DNA of 64,000 nucleotides from contig NZ_BIMB01000028.1 of assembly GCF_004000865.1 (NCBI RefSeq), positions 26,807 through 90,806 on the forward strand. The letters run 5' to 3'. Numbering within the stretch: position 1 is the first letter of the stretch; the number at the start of each line of letters is the position of its first letter. Of the stretch, positions 16,020 to 24,958 are shown one piece after another. Position numbers and translations under genes: made by a program. This DNA is from Paenibacillus elgii NBRC 100335 (GTDB lineage: Bacteria; Bacillota; Bacilli; Paenibacillales; NBRC-103111). The notes beneath the pieces are model-generated. The model was given only the letters and a program-made list of their open reading frames with translations. It had not been told where the DNA came from and searched no databases.

Positions 16020-17054
16020 TTATCCCGCCCCCGGCTGCTGCTTCGTTGTCTGGAATGCGGCATCGATCCGGCTTCGGAGCCCGCTCCAGAACTCGCCGAT
16101 ATTCCGCTTCGGATCGCCGACGATACTCTCGCCTTTTTTGCCGGGATGATAGATCACGTCCTTGTTCCGGTTGATCTCCTCCAGGTAATCCTGCACAATC
16201 TGCGCCGTCTTCGTATCCGGGTGCTGCTTCACCAGCTGCTCGTAGCTGCGCTTGACCGCCGGAAGCAGCTTCATCGTGCTTTCATCGATGGCGTCGTACC
16301 GGTATCCGTGAATGTACTGCTCCATATAATCGACATACAGCGCTTTGACTTCGGTCCTCCGATGGCCGGAGGGATAGCTCGTCAAGTAGTTCTCCGCCCG
16401 CAGGATGCGATCCGCAAGCTCGCTGCGTCCGATCAGCAGACGGCCGTCGTCGAAAAACGTCTTGTTCGATTCCGCCGCCCGGATGCTGAGGTAAGCCTTA
16501 ACATCGTCGGACGCGAAGGAAGCGTACGCTTTCTTCAAAGCCTCATAGTCGATTTTCCAATAAAAATCGCCTTCGCCGCTCATGTCCAGCGCGAGCTTCC
16601 CTTCGGTTTGCCGCAGGAGCCACTGCTTCAGCGTATCGTCGTTTTGGATTTTATTGAAATCGAGAGGAAACCCGAGCTCGCGCAGCTTCTCGGCCGTTCC
16701 CGGCTGCTCCAGCATCCGCTTGAAATTGCCGTTCACGCCTGGCAGCAACTGGTCGTAATACTGCTCAAGCCGCAGCAGCATCCTGTCCGCCGTCTTCACG
16801 TCGGCCTTCTGCAAGTTAACGTCCAGAAACGCCGTAATTTCCCGGGCTTCCTTCGCTCCCGAAGCAGTCTTGTCCAACTGCTTCAGCAAGTCCTTGCCGC
16901 GGACCGGTTCCGAATTGGGCGTCCCCGGCTGCGGAGAAGTCGTCTGCCCTTGCGGCTCCTTCACGGTCGACGAGTTGTCGCCGCTTCCGCACCCTGTCAT
17001 CACCGTCACGACAAGCAGCGCCAGAACAGCCATCCTTCCAGCACGTTTCATCAT
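16020..17054 (-). CDS. Lipoprotein of unknown function
   Basis: 344 residues from the ATG at 17054, which has GAGGTGGA 6-7 bases upstream; a GTG two codons earlier is less well placed. Lipobox LLVVTVMTGC, then a Ser/Thr/Pro-rich linker and a mostly helical domain. I do not recognise a family. Several segments (REITAFLDVNLQKADVKTADRMLLRLEQYYDQLLPG, RILRAENYLTSYPSGHRRTEVKALYVDYMEQYIHG) suggest helical repeats. It should be anchored on the outer face of the membrane. It begins 27 bases after the response-regulator relic and may have been its operon partner. Confidence 0.75.
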   Translation of the reverse strand: MMKRAGRMAVLALLVVTVMTGCGSGDNSSTVKEPQGQTTSPQPGTPNSEPVRGKDLLKQLDKTASGAKEAREITAFLDVNLQKADVKTADRMLLRLEQYYDQLLPGVNGNFKRMLEQPGTAEKLRELGFPLDFNKIQNDDTLKQWLLRQTEGKLALDMSGEGDFYWKIDYEALKKAYASFASDDVKAYLSIRAAESNKTFFDDGRLLIGRSELADRILRAENYLTSYPSGHRRTEVKALYVDYMEQYIHGYRYDAIDESTMKLLPAVKRSYEQLVKQHPDTKTAQIVQDYLEEINRNKDVIYHPGKKGESIVGDPKRNIGEFWSGLRSRIDAAFQTTKQQPGAG

Positions 17055-17080
17055 CTGCACTCCACCTCATGTTGGTTTCT

Positions 17081-17274
17081 CTACGATTTCAAATCATACA
17101 CCGTGGTAAAGAAGTCTTCGCCGGACTTTCCGGCTACCCGCTCGGCGACCAGCTCGCGCAGATCGAACGGCTTGGTCATGTAATCGTCGGCTCCCAGCCT
17201 CGCCGCTTCAAGGCATATGCAATTGCGCTGACAATCGCTTGCTCGTCATCCGCCACAAGCACTCTGAAGTTCAT
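17081..17274 (-). pseudogene. Response-regulator relic with internal deletion
   Basis: The start is intact: GGAGGAGG precedes an ATG at 17274 that opens onto MNFRVLVADDEQAIVSAIAYAL, a normal receiver-domain beginning with the acidic pair. About 25 residues in, the frame changes. The continuing sequence EAARLGADDYMTKPFDLRELV is the usual end of a receiver domain with its Thr-Lys-Pro. The middle of about 50-55 residues, including the phosphorylated aspartate, is missing, and there is no output domain. The first frame stops after 32 residues (TGA), the second at 17081. This is direct evidence of a deletion that also shifted the frame. Confidence 0.8.
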
Positions 17275-17301
17275 GCGCCGCCTCCTCCCGGGTCCGATTT
17301 T

Positions 17302-17345
17302 ACAAAAAAGAGAAGCCCGAACGACGCACAATCGGGCTCCTCTTC
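17302..17345 (-). terminator. Terminator of the AAA+ ATPase operon
   Basis: On the minus strand AGAGGAGCCCGA pairs with TCGGGCTTCTCT, followed by TTTTTTG. Confidence 0.85.
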
Positions 17346-17424
17346 CATACATGATGATTAGTACTTAAATGATAGCATTCCGGACTTCCACTTTCAACTT
17401 GTCTCGGGGTGCGCGACAAGCCGG

Positions 17425-18843
17425 TCAAATATGCTTCCCATGCTGGCGCAAGTACCGCTCGATATCGTTGTACATCCCGCCCTGATTGGCGTATTTGACA
17501 TAGTTTTTGGCCGTCCGCAGCCAGTCCAGCGTCGATGGCTGCACCTCCGCCAGCGCTTCCTCCATATCCCGCATCCGGACCGGACGCTCGACGCCGGTTT
17601 CGAGAATTTCCATCAGCACCCGCTCCACCGCACGCTCACATACGTTCGCGATGTCCGCGCCGGAGAAAAATTCCGTCGCCTTCGCCAGCTTGGCCGTGTC
17701 CAGCTTCTCGGCGTACCGCTCATGCATCTGCAACGCAAAAATATGCTCTCGCGCTTCCACATCGGGAGGCTCGACGAAGACCAGACGGTCGAACCGGCCG
17801 GGCCGCTTCAGCGCATTGTCGACGTCCCACGGCATATTGGTCGCGCCGATGATCAGCAGGTGGTCCGTATCGCTGTCGATACCGTCCATCTCGTGCAGAA
17901 ACGTATCGACCAAGCCTCTCGTGAGCGAGGACGATTTGGAGCGGTTGAAGCCGATGGCGTCGACTTCATCGAAAAACATGACGCTGGGCCGCTGCGCCCG
18001 CGCTTTATCGAACGCTTCCTTCAGATTGCGTTCGCTTATCCCGATATAGGGGTCCAAAATATCCGTAATGTGCACCGTAATAAACTTCGCCCGGCATTCT
18101 CCTGCGGTCGCCCGGGCCATGTACGTCTTTCCGCAGCCCGGAGGCCCGTACAGCAGCACGCCGCCGCCCGTCTTCTTCCGAAACTTGGAGAATAAGCCCT
18201 GGTTGAAAAACGGGCTGATGATCTTCATCTGGATCGTTTTTTTCAAGTCTTTGAGGCCCGCCACGTGCTCGAACATAATGACCGGAATGTCGGACTTCCG
18301 CTCGGAAACCGGTTCCTTGCCGCCGGCCACCACCTGCAAGCCCGGGTGTACCTTCGGACGGAACGCCGTCACTTGCTTGCCCGGAACGCGGCGGACATCC
18401 GCCTCGTCTTCATCCGGCCCGTCGTCCTCCGGCTTCCGCTCCCCGAACCGCTCGTCACGCCAGTCCGCACGCTCCTCAAAGCGGTCCCCATGCTCTGCGG
18501 CTTCCGGCCCCCGGCCGGAAAAGAGCTCCGTCACGGTGCCGCCGCCGGAAGTGTCCGGCCGGCCTTCGAGCCGGGACTCCGCCGGTGACGGGGTGCTTGC
18601 AGCGGCGTCCGCCGGAGCGCTTGCCGCCGCACTCTGCTGCAGCCGCGCCGTCACCTGGGACAATACGGCGACGATTTCGCCGCGCAGGGCACCGTCTTGG
18701 GCATACGTTAGGCCCTTGGAAAACGCCTGAATCGCATCGAGCCAGCGTTCCACGGCCTCGTATTCCTTGCCGAGCCAGAACCAGGTCTGCGCATCCTCCG
18801 GCTGCTTTTGTGCCATTTGCTCCAGCCAATTGATCTTGTCCAT
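17425..18843 (-). CDS. AAA+ ATPase with N-terminal TPR-like helices
   Basis: 472 residues. The N-terminus (about 1-65) is TPR-like (KQPEDAQTWFWLGKEYEAVERWLDAIQAFSKGL). A low-complexity charged linker runs to about 180. A single classical AAA+ module follows: Walker A LLYGPPGCGKTYMAR, Walker B VMFFDEVDAI, sensor 1 IIGATNMPWDVDNAL, arginine finger RPGRFDR, and a C-terminal helical lid. It resembles FtsH/spastin/Vps4-type remodelling ATPases but has no protease domain. Probably a hexameric unfoldase or disassembly motor. It is the last gene of a three-gene operon with two membrane proteins, one also carrying TPRs, so it likely acts on a membrane-associated complex. Confidence 0.85.
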   Translation of the reverse strand: MDKINWLEQMAQKQPEDAQTWFWLGKEYEAVERWLDAIQAFSKGLTYAQDGALRGEIVAVLSQVTARLQQSAAASAPADAAASTPSPAESRLEGRPDTSGGGTVTELFSGRGPEAAEHGDRFEERADWRDERFGERKPEDDGPDEDEADVRRVPGKQVTAFRPKVHPGLQVVAGGKEPVSERKSDIPVIMFEHVAGLKDLKKTIQMKIISPFFNQGLFSKFRKKTGGGVLLYGPPGCGKTYMARATAGECRAKFITVHITDILDPYIGISERNLKEAFDKARAQRPSVMFFDEVDAIGFNRSKSSSLTRGLVDTFLHEMDGIDSDTDHLLIIGATNMPWDVDNALKRPGRFDRLVFVEPPDVEAREHIFALQMHERYAEKLDTAKLAKATEFFSGADIANVCERAVERVLMEILETGVERPVRMRDMEEALAEVQPSTLDWLRTAKNYVKYANQGGMYNDIERYLRQHGKHI

Positions 18844-18846
18844 ACG

Positions 18847-19722
18847 CTACCCTCGGATTCTCGTTAATAGTTTCGCCAGCGGCTTGGCCGTCCACGAATA
18901 GATTAAGTAAGAAAAATATAGAACGAGCAGCACGATCGTCGCCTGCTCCCATCCGAGTGCCCGGGTCCCCAGCATCGCGCCGAGGCCGACGACGTAGACG
19001 ACCATGGGGCCGCCGATTTTTTCGACCAGCCGCAGCGGGATGAGTATCGGATGCCGTCCCCAGTCCAGCTCCTCCAACAGCGCCGCAAGCTCCTTATTCG
19101 TCGGGTCGAGCAGGAACGCTTGCCGGAAATGGTCGCGGGCTTCCGTCAGACGGTCGCGGTACAGGGCATCCAGCCCGAGATGCACCTCGATGGCGATCTG
19201 ATCGCCCGACACCTGTATCAGCCGCTCCAGCGAATGGATTTGCTGCAAACGGCTGTCCTTCGTCAGCGCGAACATATAGTGGGAACGCACCACGTAATCG
19301 TCCTCCGGGTCCAGCTCGAGCGCCTTCCGCATCAATTGGTCCGCCTTGTCGTGATGCCCCGTCTCCCTGAGGAGCATCGCATAAGACGCATGAACCCGTG
19401 CGCTCTCGGGGTTATCACCGAGCGCATCCAGATACGCCCGCTCCGCCTCCACCCAGCGCTTCGTCTTGGTGTAGACGTCTCCGAGCCATTCGAATACTGC
19501 TTCTTTATCGTAACCGAGCACCAGAGCTTCCTGCAGATGATCCTCCGCTTCGCGGTAGCGCTCCAGAGAATAGAAGCAGACGCCAAGATAAAAATAATAC
19601 CGCGCCTGGCCGGGATCGTCAGCCAGCCCTTCCTTCGCCAGCTCGATCACTTTGGCGTAGCGCCGCATGCCCAAATAATGGTCGATTTTCGAATCCAACG
19701 CCCTGCTTGCTCTCTCGTCCAC
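18847..19722 (-). CDS. TPR-repeat membrane protein
   Basis: About 291 residues from a GTG at 19722 with TGGGGGG upstream; the frame extends further 5' but that part overlaps the previous gene. Residues about 15-200 form tandem tetratricopeptide repeats (YYFYLGVCFYSLERYREAEDHLQEAL, EWLGDVYTKTKRWVEAERAYLDALG, MLLRETGHHDKADQLMRKALELDP). The last 75 residues have two hydrophobic segments (GGPMVVYVVGLGAMLG and ATIVLLVLYFSYLIYSW) that would anchor it. It lies 3 bases upstream of the AAA+ ATPase gene, and both carry TPRs, so they may assemble together. Function unknown. Confidence 0.78.
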   Translation of the reverse strand: MDERASRALDSKIDHYLGMRRYAKVIELAKEGLADDPGQARYYFYLGVCFYSLERYREAEDHLQEALVLGYDKEAVFEWLGDVYTKTKRWVEAERAYLDALGDNPESARVHASYAMLLRETGHHDKADQLMRKALELDPEDDYVVRSHYMFALTKDSRLQQIHSLERLIQVSGDQIAIEVHLGLDALYRDRLTEARDHFRQAFLLDPTNKELAALLEELDWGRHPILIPLRLVEKIGGPMVVYVVGLGAMLGTRALGWEQATIVLLVLYFSYLIYSWTAKPLAKLLTRIRG

Positions 19723-19742
19723 GAAACCGCAGCCCCCCAGCC

Positions 19743-20204
19743 TTAAAGTGCGATCAACAGCACGATCGAAACGATTTCGATCCCGGCGGAAATCAGGCAC
19801 CATATGATCCCGCTTTTCTTGAGCGGCTCGTTCTCGCCGACGGTCAGCATATGCTGCCGGTACGGCTGGCGGAGCGCCAAATAGTACCCACCGAACAGCA
19901 GCAGCTCCGCGGCCCGGGCAATATATTTTACATAAACGCGCTCCAGCTCGATCATGTGATGAAAATAAGCGTAGTAGAAGCCCATTTTGCCAAGATACAG
20001 CAGGGCCGCCACGAGGATGAAGCCCCTTAAGACGTTCGGATTCACATGCAGCCAGCGGCCGGTCCGGTTCGCCAGCACGGTAAGCGCAATGACGCCTCCG
20101 AAAAACGCGACATAGAATAAATTGCCGATATCGTAGGATTTGGTACGGCGTATCGTTTCCTGCGACAAGCTGGCTTCGTACAAACTCACTTTTAATGCCC
20201 CCAT
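19743..20204 (-). CDS. Small integral membrane protein
   Basis: 153 residues with about four hydrophobic segments (IGNLFYVAFFGGVIALTVLA, RGFILVAALLYLGKMGFYYAYF, AAELLLFGGYYLAL, GIIWCLISAGIEIVSIVLLIAL). No family recognised. The ribosome site before the ATG is weak. It is the first gene of the operon with the TPR membrane protein and the AAA+ ATPase, whose starts follow closely. Confidence 0.7.
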   Translation of the reverse strand: MGALKVSLYEASLSQETIRRTKSYDIGNLFYVAFFGGVIALTVLANRTGRWLHVNPNVLRGFILVAALLYLGKMGFYYAYFHHMIELERVYVKYIARAAELLLFGGYYLALRQPYRQHMLTVGENEPLKKSGIIWCLISAGIEIVSIVLLIAL

Positions 20205-20296
20205 CGTTCGAACTTGGTCAGGTTATGTTTCTCTTACCAATATCGGCTGGCGGCTTACAAAAATTTACCCAAATTTCAGGGGCTGGCCTCCTGCGC

Positions 20297-21469
20297 TTAC
20301 TCCGCTAACGCACGTGCCGCCAGCCGCTGCAGCGCAACATCGTCCATCGGCGGATTGTGCAGCCCGGCGCGGACGTCGCGGTACATCCGCTCCAGCGGCA
20401 GCTTGCGGGACAAGCTCGCGCCGCCCACGATGCGCATCGCGGCATCGACGATCCGGATCGCATGGTTCGTCGCGACGTACTTGACCAGCCCGAGCTCCGG
20501 CTTCAGCGCAGGCCGTCCGGCCTCATCCCGGTCCCACCGGTCGGCCATCGCATACAGCAGCGTGCGGGCTGTGATCAGGTCCGCCTCCATCTGGCCGACC
20601 TGTTGGCGGATATGGGGAAGCTCCGCGATCGGTCCGGGCAAGCTGTTCGGCCGGTAATCCCGGGCAAAGCCGATCGCAAAATCCCTTGCCGCATGAGCGA
20701 TGCCAATATAGCATGCGGGAATGTTCAGCAGCCAGCCGTCGCCGTCGTCGACACGCGGCCAGCCCGAGTCCGATCGGCCAAGCAGCTCATCCTCCGGCAC
20801 GAAAGCATGCTCCAGCACGAGGTCGTGACTGCCTGTTGCCCGCATGCCGAGCGTATCCCACGTCTCTTCCACCCGGATGCCGGGACCCCGCCGGACGAAA
20901 AAGACGCCAGTCGCGTCCTCCCCTTCGATTCCGGCCGTTGCCGTAAAATGGTTCAGCACCGGGCTCAAGGTGCTGTAGGTTTTGCGTCCGCTCAGCAGCC
21001 AGCCGCCTTCGGTCCGGACCGCCGTCGTCTGCGGCTTCCCGCCCCGGCTCGGACTGCCGGTCGCCGGCTCCGTCCCGAAGTGGTTGATCATCGCTCCCTC
21101 GCGCACCACCTCGCCGCAAAATCGGGCGAACAAGGCTTCCGGCCACGACCGGGTGCAGCGGAAATGAAGCATCTGCCCGACATGCCAGCCGACCGCCAGC
21201 GCCGTCGAACCGTCACCGCGTGCCAATCGTTCTTGGGCCAGCACGAGCTCGTAGAGCGAAATTCCGTCGCCCCCGTACTCCTGCGGCACGGTTAACCGCA
21301 GGTAGCCGCTTTCCCGAAGATCGGCGAAATTATCAAACGGGAAGCTCCCTTCCCGGTCATACTCCGGCGCCCGCTGCGCGAAGCGTGCCGCCAATCGGTC
21401 CGCCAACGCGGCAAGTTCAGCCTCACGCTCGCTGCGGATGAACATATCCGACGGTTGATTTGGGTTCAT
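20297..21469 (-). CDS. Acyl-CoA dehydrogenase-family flavoprotein
   Basis: 390 residues from the ATG at 21469 (AAAAGGGG about 10 bases upstream; the in-frame GTG at 21478 is too close to it). The three-part ACAD fold is clear: an N-terminal helical domain ([36 protein letters not shown]), a beta domain ([14 protein letters not shown] segment, [37 protein letters not shown]) and the C-terminal helices ([36 protein letters not shown]). The Gly-Ser-rich loop and C-terminal pattern recall the SfnC/DszC-like branch, some of which are FMN-dependent monooxygenases, rather than beta-oxidation enzymes. No acyl-CoA metabolism genes are near. A dyad at 21491-21512 lies just upstream. Confidence 0.82.
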   Translation of the reverse strand: MNPNQPSDMFIRSEREAELAALADRLAARFAQRAPEYDREGSFPFDNFADLRESGYLRLTVPQEYGGDGISLYELVLAQERLARGDGSTALAVGWHVGQMLHFRCTRSWPEALFARFCGEVVREGAMINHFGTEPATGSPSRGGKPQTTAVRTEGGWLLSGRKTYSTLSPVLNHFTATAGIEGEDATGVFFVRRGPGIRVEETWDTLGMRATGSHDLVLEHAFVPEDELLGRSDSGWPRVDDGDGWLLNIPACYIGIAHAARDFAIGFARDYRPNSLPGPIAELPHIRQQVGQMEADLITARTLLYAMADRWDRDEAGRPALKPELGLVKYVATNHAIRIVDAAMRIVGGASLSRKLPLERMYRDVRAGLHNPPMDDVALQRLAARALAE

Positions 21470-21490
21470 CTGATGCACACCCCTTTTTAC

Positions 21491-21512
21491 TATTATTCAT
21501 ATAAGAATAATA
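21491..21512. promoter_or_regulatory. Inverted repeat, candidate operator of the flavoprotein gene
   Basis: TATTATTC (21491-21498) and GAATAATA (21505-21512) are perfect inverted arms around 6 bases. The dyad lies 22 bases ahead of the start codon in an AT-rich promoter region. The regulator is not identified. Confidence 0.5.
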
Positions 21513-21613
21513 TGTTTTGAACCAGGTTAGCCTACGACGAATTTTCCGAACATGTCAACCCGGCTTCTATTTTCAATTATATTATGGATTCATTTGGATG
21601 GCATAGCCGCGCG

Positions 21614-22558
21614 TTAAACTTTCTTGCCTGCATACGAGGAACGAGACGATTGCCATCCTTTGCGAGTACCGGACGCAAGGAGCGCATAGCCGAAGATGCC
21701 CGCGACGACGAGCAGCACGCCGATGCCGTGACGCCAAGTCACCTGCTCTTGCAGAATGAAGAACGACAATACGATCGAAGTGACGGGAATGACCGCCGTG
21801 AACAGCCCGGAGACCGATCCCGGAACCTTCTTCATTCCAGCGTACCACAGGATGTACCCCAGCACGGTCACGACGACCGCATAATATACAATGTACGACC
21901 ACTCGCCGGCGGTCAGATGAAGCCCTTCCATCCGTACGACATCGTAAACCGCAAGCGGCAGAAACCACAAAAACCCGAGCGTGCACGAGATCGCCGACAG
22001 AAGAACCGGACTGTATTTCCCGGTGAGCCCCTTGCCGATGACCGTAAATAACGCTTCGCTCGCTACGGCGAGGAGGATCAGCAGATTGCCGATCCAGGCA
22101 GCCCCCGTCCCCGCCTCCGTCCCGACCGGTTCACCGATGTGCAGAACCACCACCCCGAGGACAGCGGCGGCGACGCCAAGCATGACCGGCGGCGTCAATC
22201 GTTCCTTAAGCAGGAGCGCCGAGAGCAAGGCGACGAATACCGGAGTCGTGCTGGTAATGACGCCGCTTTCCGCAGCACCGGTATATTGCAGACCGTACAG
22301 CAGGCAGACCGAGAACAGAAACGACCCGCAGAACGACATAAGCAGCATCCGGTATACTTCGCTTTTGACCCATACGGGCTTATTTCCGTCCAAAATAAAC
22401 CATAAGGCGATCAACAGGGCGGCGGCGATCCCGAAACGGAGAGCGGAAGCGACGAATACGGGGACGGATTGAACGAGCAGCTTTCCGGCGACGACCGAGC
22501 TTCCCACGGTCATCATCGATAAGGTCATGGCGGCATAAGCCGCCCAAGGCTTGGACAT
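21614..22558 (-). CDS. EamA/DMT-family transporter
   Basis: 314 residues with ten membrane helices in two EamA repeats (PVFVASALRFGIAAALLIAL in the first, VYYAVVVTVLGYILWYAGMKKVPGSVSGLFTAVIPV in the second), with the usual ESGVITSTTPVFVALLSALLLKERLTP signature. AGAAGGAGGA precedes the ATG. Drug/metabolite transporters of this type usually export amino acids, nucleosides or other small metabolites; the substrate cannot be read from sequence. Single-gene unit. Confidence 0.9.
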   Translation of the reverse strand: MSKPWAAYAAMTLSMMTVGSSVVAGKLLVQSVPVFVASALRFGIAAALLIALWFILDGNKPVWVKSEVYRMLLMSFCGSFLFSVCLLYGLQYTGAAESGVITSTTPVFVALLSALLLKERLTPPVMLGVAAAVLGVVVLHIGEPVGTEAGTGAAWIGNLLILLAVASEALFTVIGKGLTGKYSPVLLSAISCTLGFLWFLPLAVYDVVRMEGLHLTAGEWSYIVYYAVVVTVLGYILWYAGMKKVPGSVSGLFTAVIPVTSIVLSFFILQEQVTWRHGIGVLLVVAGIFGYALLASGTRKGWQSSRSSYAGKKV

Positions 22559-22745
22559 GGACGAGTTCCTCCTTCTGGTTCACGTGCGGATACTATACCA
22601 TGCCCTACCCGCTGCGGTTAGAGCCACTGAGCCCCGAATCGGAGGGTACCACTGCGGCCCGCCCGGCGAAAAGTCCCTGTTTTCGTCCGAGAACGGACGA
22701 AAGGCCGCCCCGTGGCAAATCTGCTTGCCGGGATGGCCTCTTCGC

Positions 22746-23213
22746 TTATGCGCCATTTTTTTCTCTAACAAAGGTAATGAAGTCCACATTCACAGGCTCC
22801 GTGTCGGTCGCTCTGAGCAAGGCGTTGATTTGGCCGCGGTGATACTGTCCATGCAGAGCCACGTGAGTCAAAATATCCCCGACCGAAGTGTCGAACACTT
22901 TGCCGGACTGATTGGTGTAACGGAGAACGCGGTCCCACTCGGCAGCGGTCAGGCCCGCCAAATAAGCGGTGTAATCTTCGTGATTCCTCTCGGCCATCCG
23001 GCCGCAGAAGTCCAGATCGGCTTCGGGCCAGACCGTCAGCGCCGAACTGTCCTTGCCCTGCAGCCGGGTCAGCCAAATCCGCTCCGCCTGCAAGATATGG
23101 GCGAAAAGCCCAACCGCCTTCGGATGGCTGCCGGTCTCCCCGCTTCTCAATCGTTCCAAGATCCGAAGGTTGGCCCAGTTCAAATGCTCGAACAGCTTTG
23201 GAGTGTTTTGCAT
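22746..23213 (-). CDS. DinB-family protein
   Basis: 155 residues from the ATG at 23213 behind AGAGGTGGG. Four-helix DinB/YfiT-like metal-binding fold: LFEHLNWANLRILERL, GLFAHILQAERIWLTRLQG, VGDILTHVALHGQYHRGQINALLR. The histidines of HILQAE and HVALHGQYHRGQ form the expected metal site. Family members include bacillithiol or mycothiol S-transferases and many uncharacterised enzymes. Single gene; the end of the message has a long imperfect hairpin (about 22690-22745) but no clear T-run. Confidence 0.88.
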   Translation of the reverse strand: MQNTPKLFEHLNWANLRILERLRSGETGSHPKAVGLFAHILQAERIWLTRLQGKDSSALTVWPEADLDFCGRMAERNHEDYTAYLAGLTAAEWDRVLRYTNQSGKVFDTSVGDILTHVALHGQYHRGQINALLRATDTEPVNVDFITFVREKNGA

Positions 23214-23261
23214 AAGTCCCACCTCTTATTCGAAATTAGAGTTCCTGCCCTGCCGACCCGC

Positions 23262-24731
23262 TCAATGCGCGGTAACTGGCTGCGGGGCTTCCTTGCGCGC
23301 CGGGTACGGATAAGGCTCCGGCGGCTTGCCATAAATCGTTTGCGAAGGGAATTTGTCCAGCGTGATCACATACGGATGATTGTACACGGTCCGCAGATGC
23401 TGCTCGGCGTTGACCTTCCCGTCCATCAGAAATTTGCCGTTCCACGTGTTGAAATACATCCAGCCGACCTTATTTTTTTTGAGCTGCCGGGGGTCCGGGA
23501 TCGGGCCGTTCTCCAGATAGGCGACCAGCTTTTTGCCGCCGGTCATGTTTACGAGCGTATCGTACACGCTGAGCAGCGGGCTGTAATCCCCGTCCCTGAT
23601 ATACCGGTCCACCCCGATAATGTCGACCTTGTCGTCGCCGGGGTACCAATCCTTCGAATGGATCGTATCGGACGTCGTCCATACCCAAATCAGGTTATCC
23701 AGCCCATGGTAGCCGGTAAACCGGTCAAACATCAGATTGTACAGCCGCTTCGCGGTTTCCGGCCCCTTGGCTCCCCACCAGAACCAGCCTCCCTCCGCCT
23801 CATGCAGCGGGCGCCAGACGACCGGGATGCCCGCCTGCTTGAAGCGGAGTAGCTTCTCCGCCATCTCGTCGAGGTCCCGGAGCAGCATGCGGTTCTCTTC
23901 CGTGCCAGGGGTCACGGCTTTCGCCACGTCGAAGGTCGTCTTGGAAGCGAAAAACTCATGTCCCCCCATCGGCGCCGGCCAATGCCATTCCACGGAAACG
24001 ATCCCGCCGTACTTCGCCCACTCCAGCGCATTGTCACCAAAATCCGTCGCGGTGAACCCGGCCATGGCCGGCAGCTTCCCCGTGATGCGGTAAATATAGT
24101 TCAGCTCCTCGGAGGAGGTGCGCTGCTGGCCGGACAATATGTTTTTCCCGTAGCGGGATGTCATGTAGTCCATCAAAGCCTGCGCTTCGCGCGAGGGCTG
24201 CGGCGTAGCAAGCTTTGGCGTTACCTTGGGGATCGCGGGCCGCGGCTGCATCGCTCCGAGCCGGATGTAATCGACGTCGAAGTAGCCCCAGTAGGTGGAA
24301 ATACGGATCTCATTCTCGCCTTCCTCCAGCTGCACTTGACCGAAATCGATTTCCGTAAACGCTTCCGTCTGCGGAAACAGCTTCTCCCCCGCCGTGCTGC
24401 CGTTCACTTCCACATAGTTCGTCTTATCGCCGAACGGCGACGCGTATCCGATCTTGAGCGGGTAGAACCCGTCCGCCTCCACGTTCACCGTAAACCGCAC
24501 GGCTTCCCCGGCGTGCTCGAAGCCCGTAACATAGCCCGTCCCCGAGAACCCGGGCCGCGTGGCGGCTATGACCGTCCCCTCCGTCCGGGCGTCCTCCGCC
24601 TCGTACAGCATGTCGGGAGACGCCGCGGCTGCGGCCCCGCTTTCTTTGCCGGCTGCGCCATACCACAAGCTCAGCGCCAGCACGGCGGCGATACTGATTT
24701 TGCCCGCACACGGAATTGCCGTCCATCGCAT
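23262..24731 (-). CDS. Secreted GH26 beta-mannanase with N-terminal CBM35-like domain
   Basis: 489 residues from the ATG at 24731 (AGGAGGGG 6 bases upstream); the longer frame is not supported. Signal peptide, then a carbohydrate-binding domain of CBM35/6 type (YEAEDARTEGTV, GEAVRFTVNVEADGFYPLKIGYAS, FDVDYIRLG), a Pro/Thr linker and the GH26 barrel. The acid/base glutamate is in VVWRPLHEAEGGWFWWG and the nucleophile in LVAYLENGPIPD, both intact. It should cleave internal beta-1,4 bonds in mannan or glucomannan outside the cell. No transporter lies adjacent. Confidence 0.9.
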   Translation of the reverse strand: MRWTAIPCAGKISIAAVLALSLWYGAAGKESGAAAAASPDMLYEAEDARTEGTVIAATRPGFSGTGYVTGFEHAGEAVRFTVNVEADGFYPLKIGYASPFGDKTNYVEVNGSTAGEKLFPQTEAFTEIDFGQVQLEEGENEIRISTYWGYFDVDYIRLGAMQPRPAIPKVTPKLATPQPSREAQALMDYMTSRYGKNILSGQQRTSSEELNYIYRITGKLPAMAGFTATDFGDNALEWAKYGGIVSVEWHWPAPMGGHEFFASKTTFDVAKAVTPGTEENRMLLRDLDEMAEKLLRFKQAGIPVVWRPLHEAEGGWFWWGAKGPETAKRLYNLMFDRFTGYHGLDNLIWVWTTSDTIHSKDWYPGDDKVDIIGVDRYIRDGDYSPLLSVYDTLVNMTGGKKLVAYLENGPIPDPRQLKKNKVGWMYFNTWNGKFLMDGKVNAEQHLRTVYNHPYVITLDKFPSQTIYGKPPEPYPYPARKEAPQPVTAH

Positions 24732-24958
24732 CTGGGACCCCTCCTGAACTTTCCATACTAAGAGCTTAGCTTGGAAAAAGTCGGAGCGCAACGAAAAAGA
24801 TAATCGTTTCAATTCTAAAGTTTCATTAATTTTTTATTTACTGCACGCATGGCTATCATTTTGTTTCCTGGCAACACCGATATAATAACCAGATGCTTTC
24901 GGCCACTGCCGCAAGACAACATACATTGGACTCAAACTTACAACCGGGAGGAACTTGC

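Noticed and set aside
16146..17183. Long plus-strand frame of 345 codons
   Set aside because: It is antisense to the lipoprotein gene, has an Arg/Leu/His-rich composition typical of a shadow frame and no ribosome site.
22551..23852. Plus-strand frame of 433 codons
   Set aside because: Spans antisense DinB and GH26 genes and the gap between them; not a real protein.
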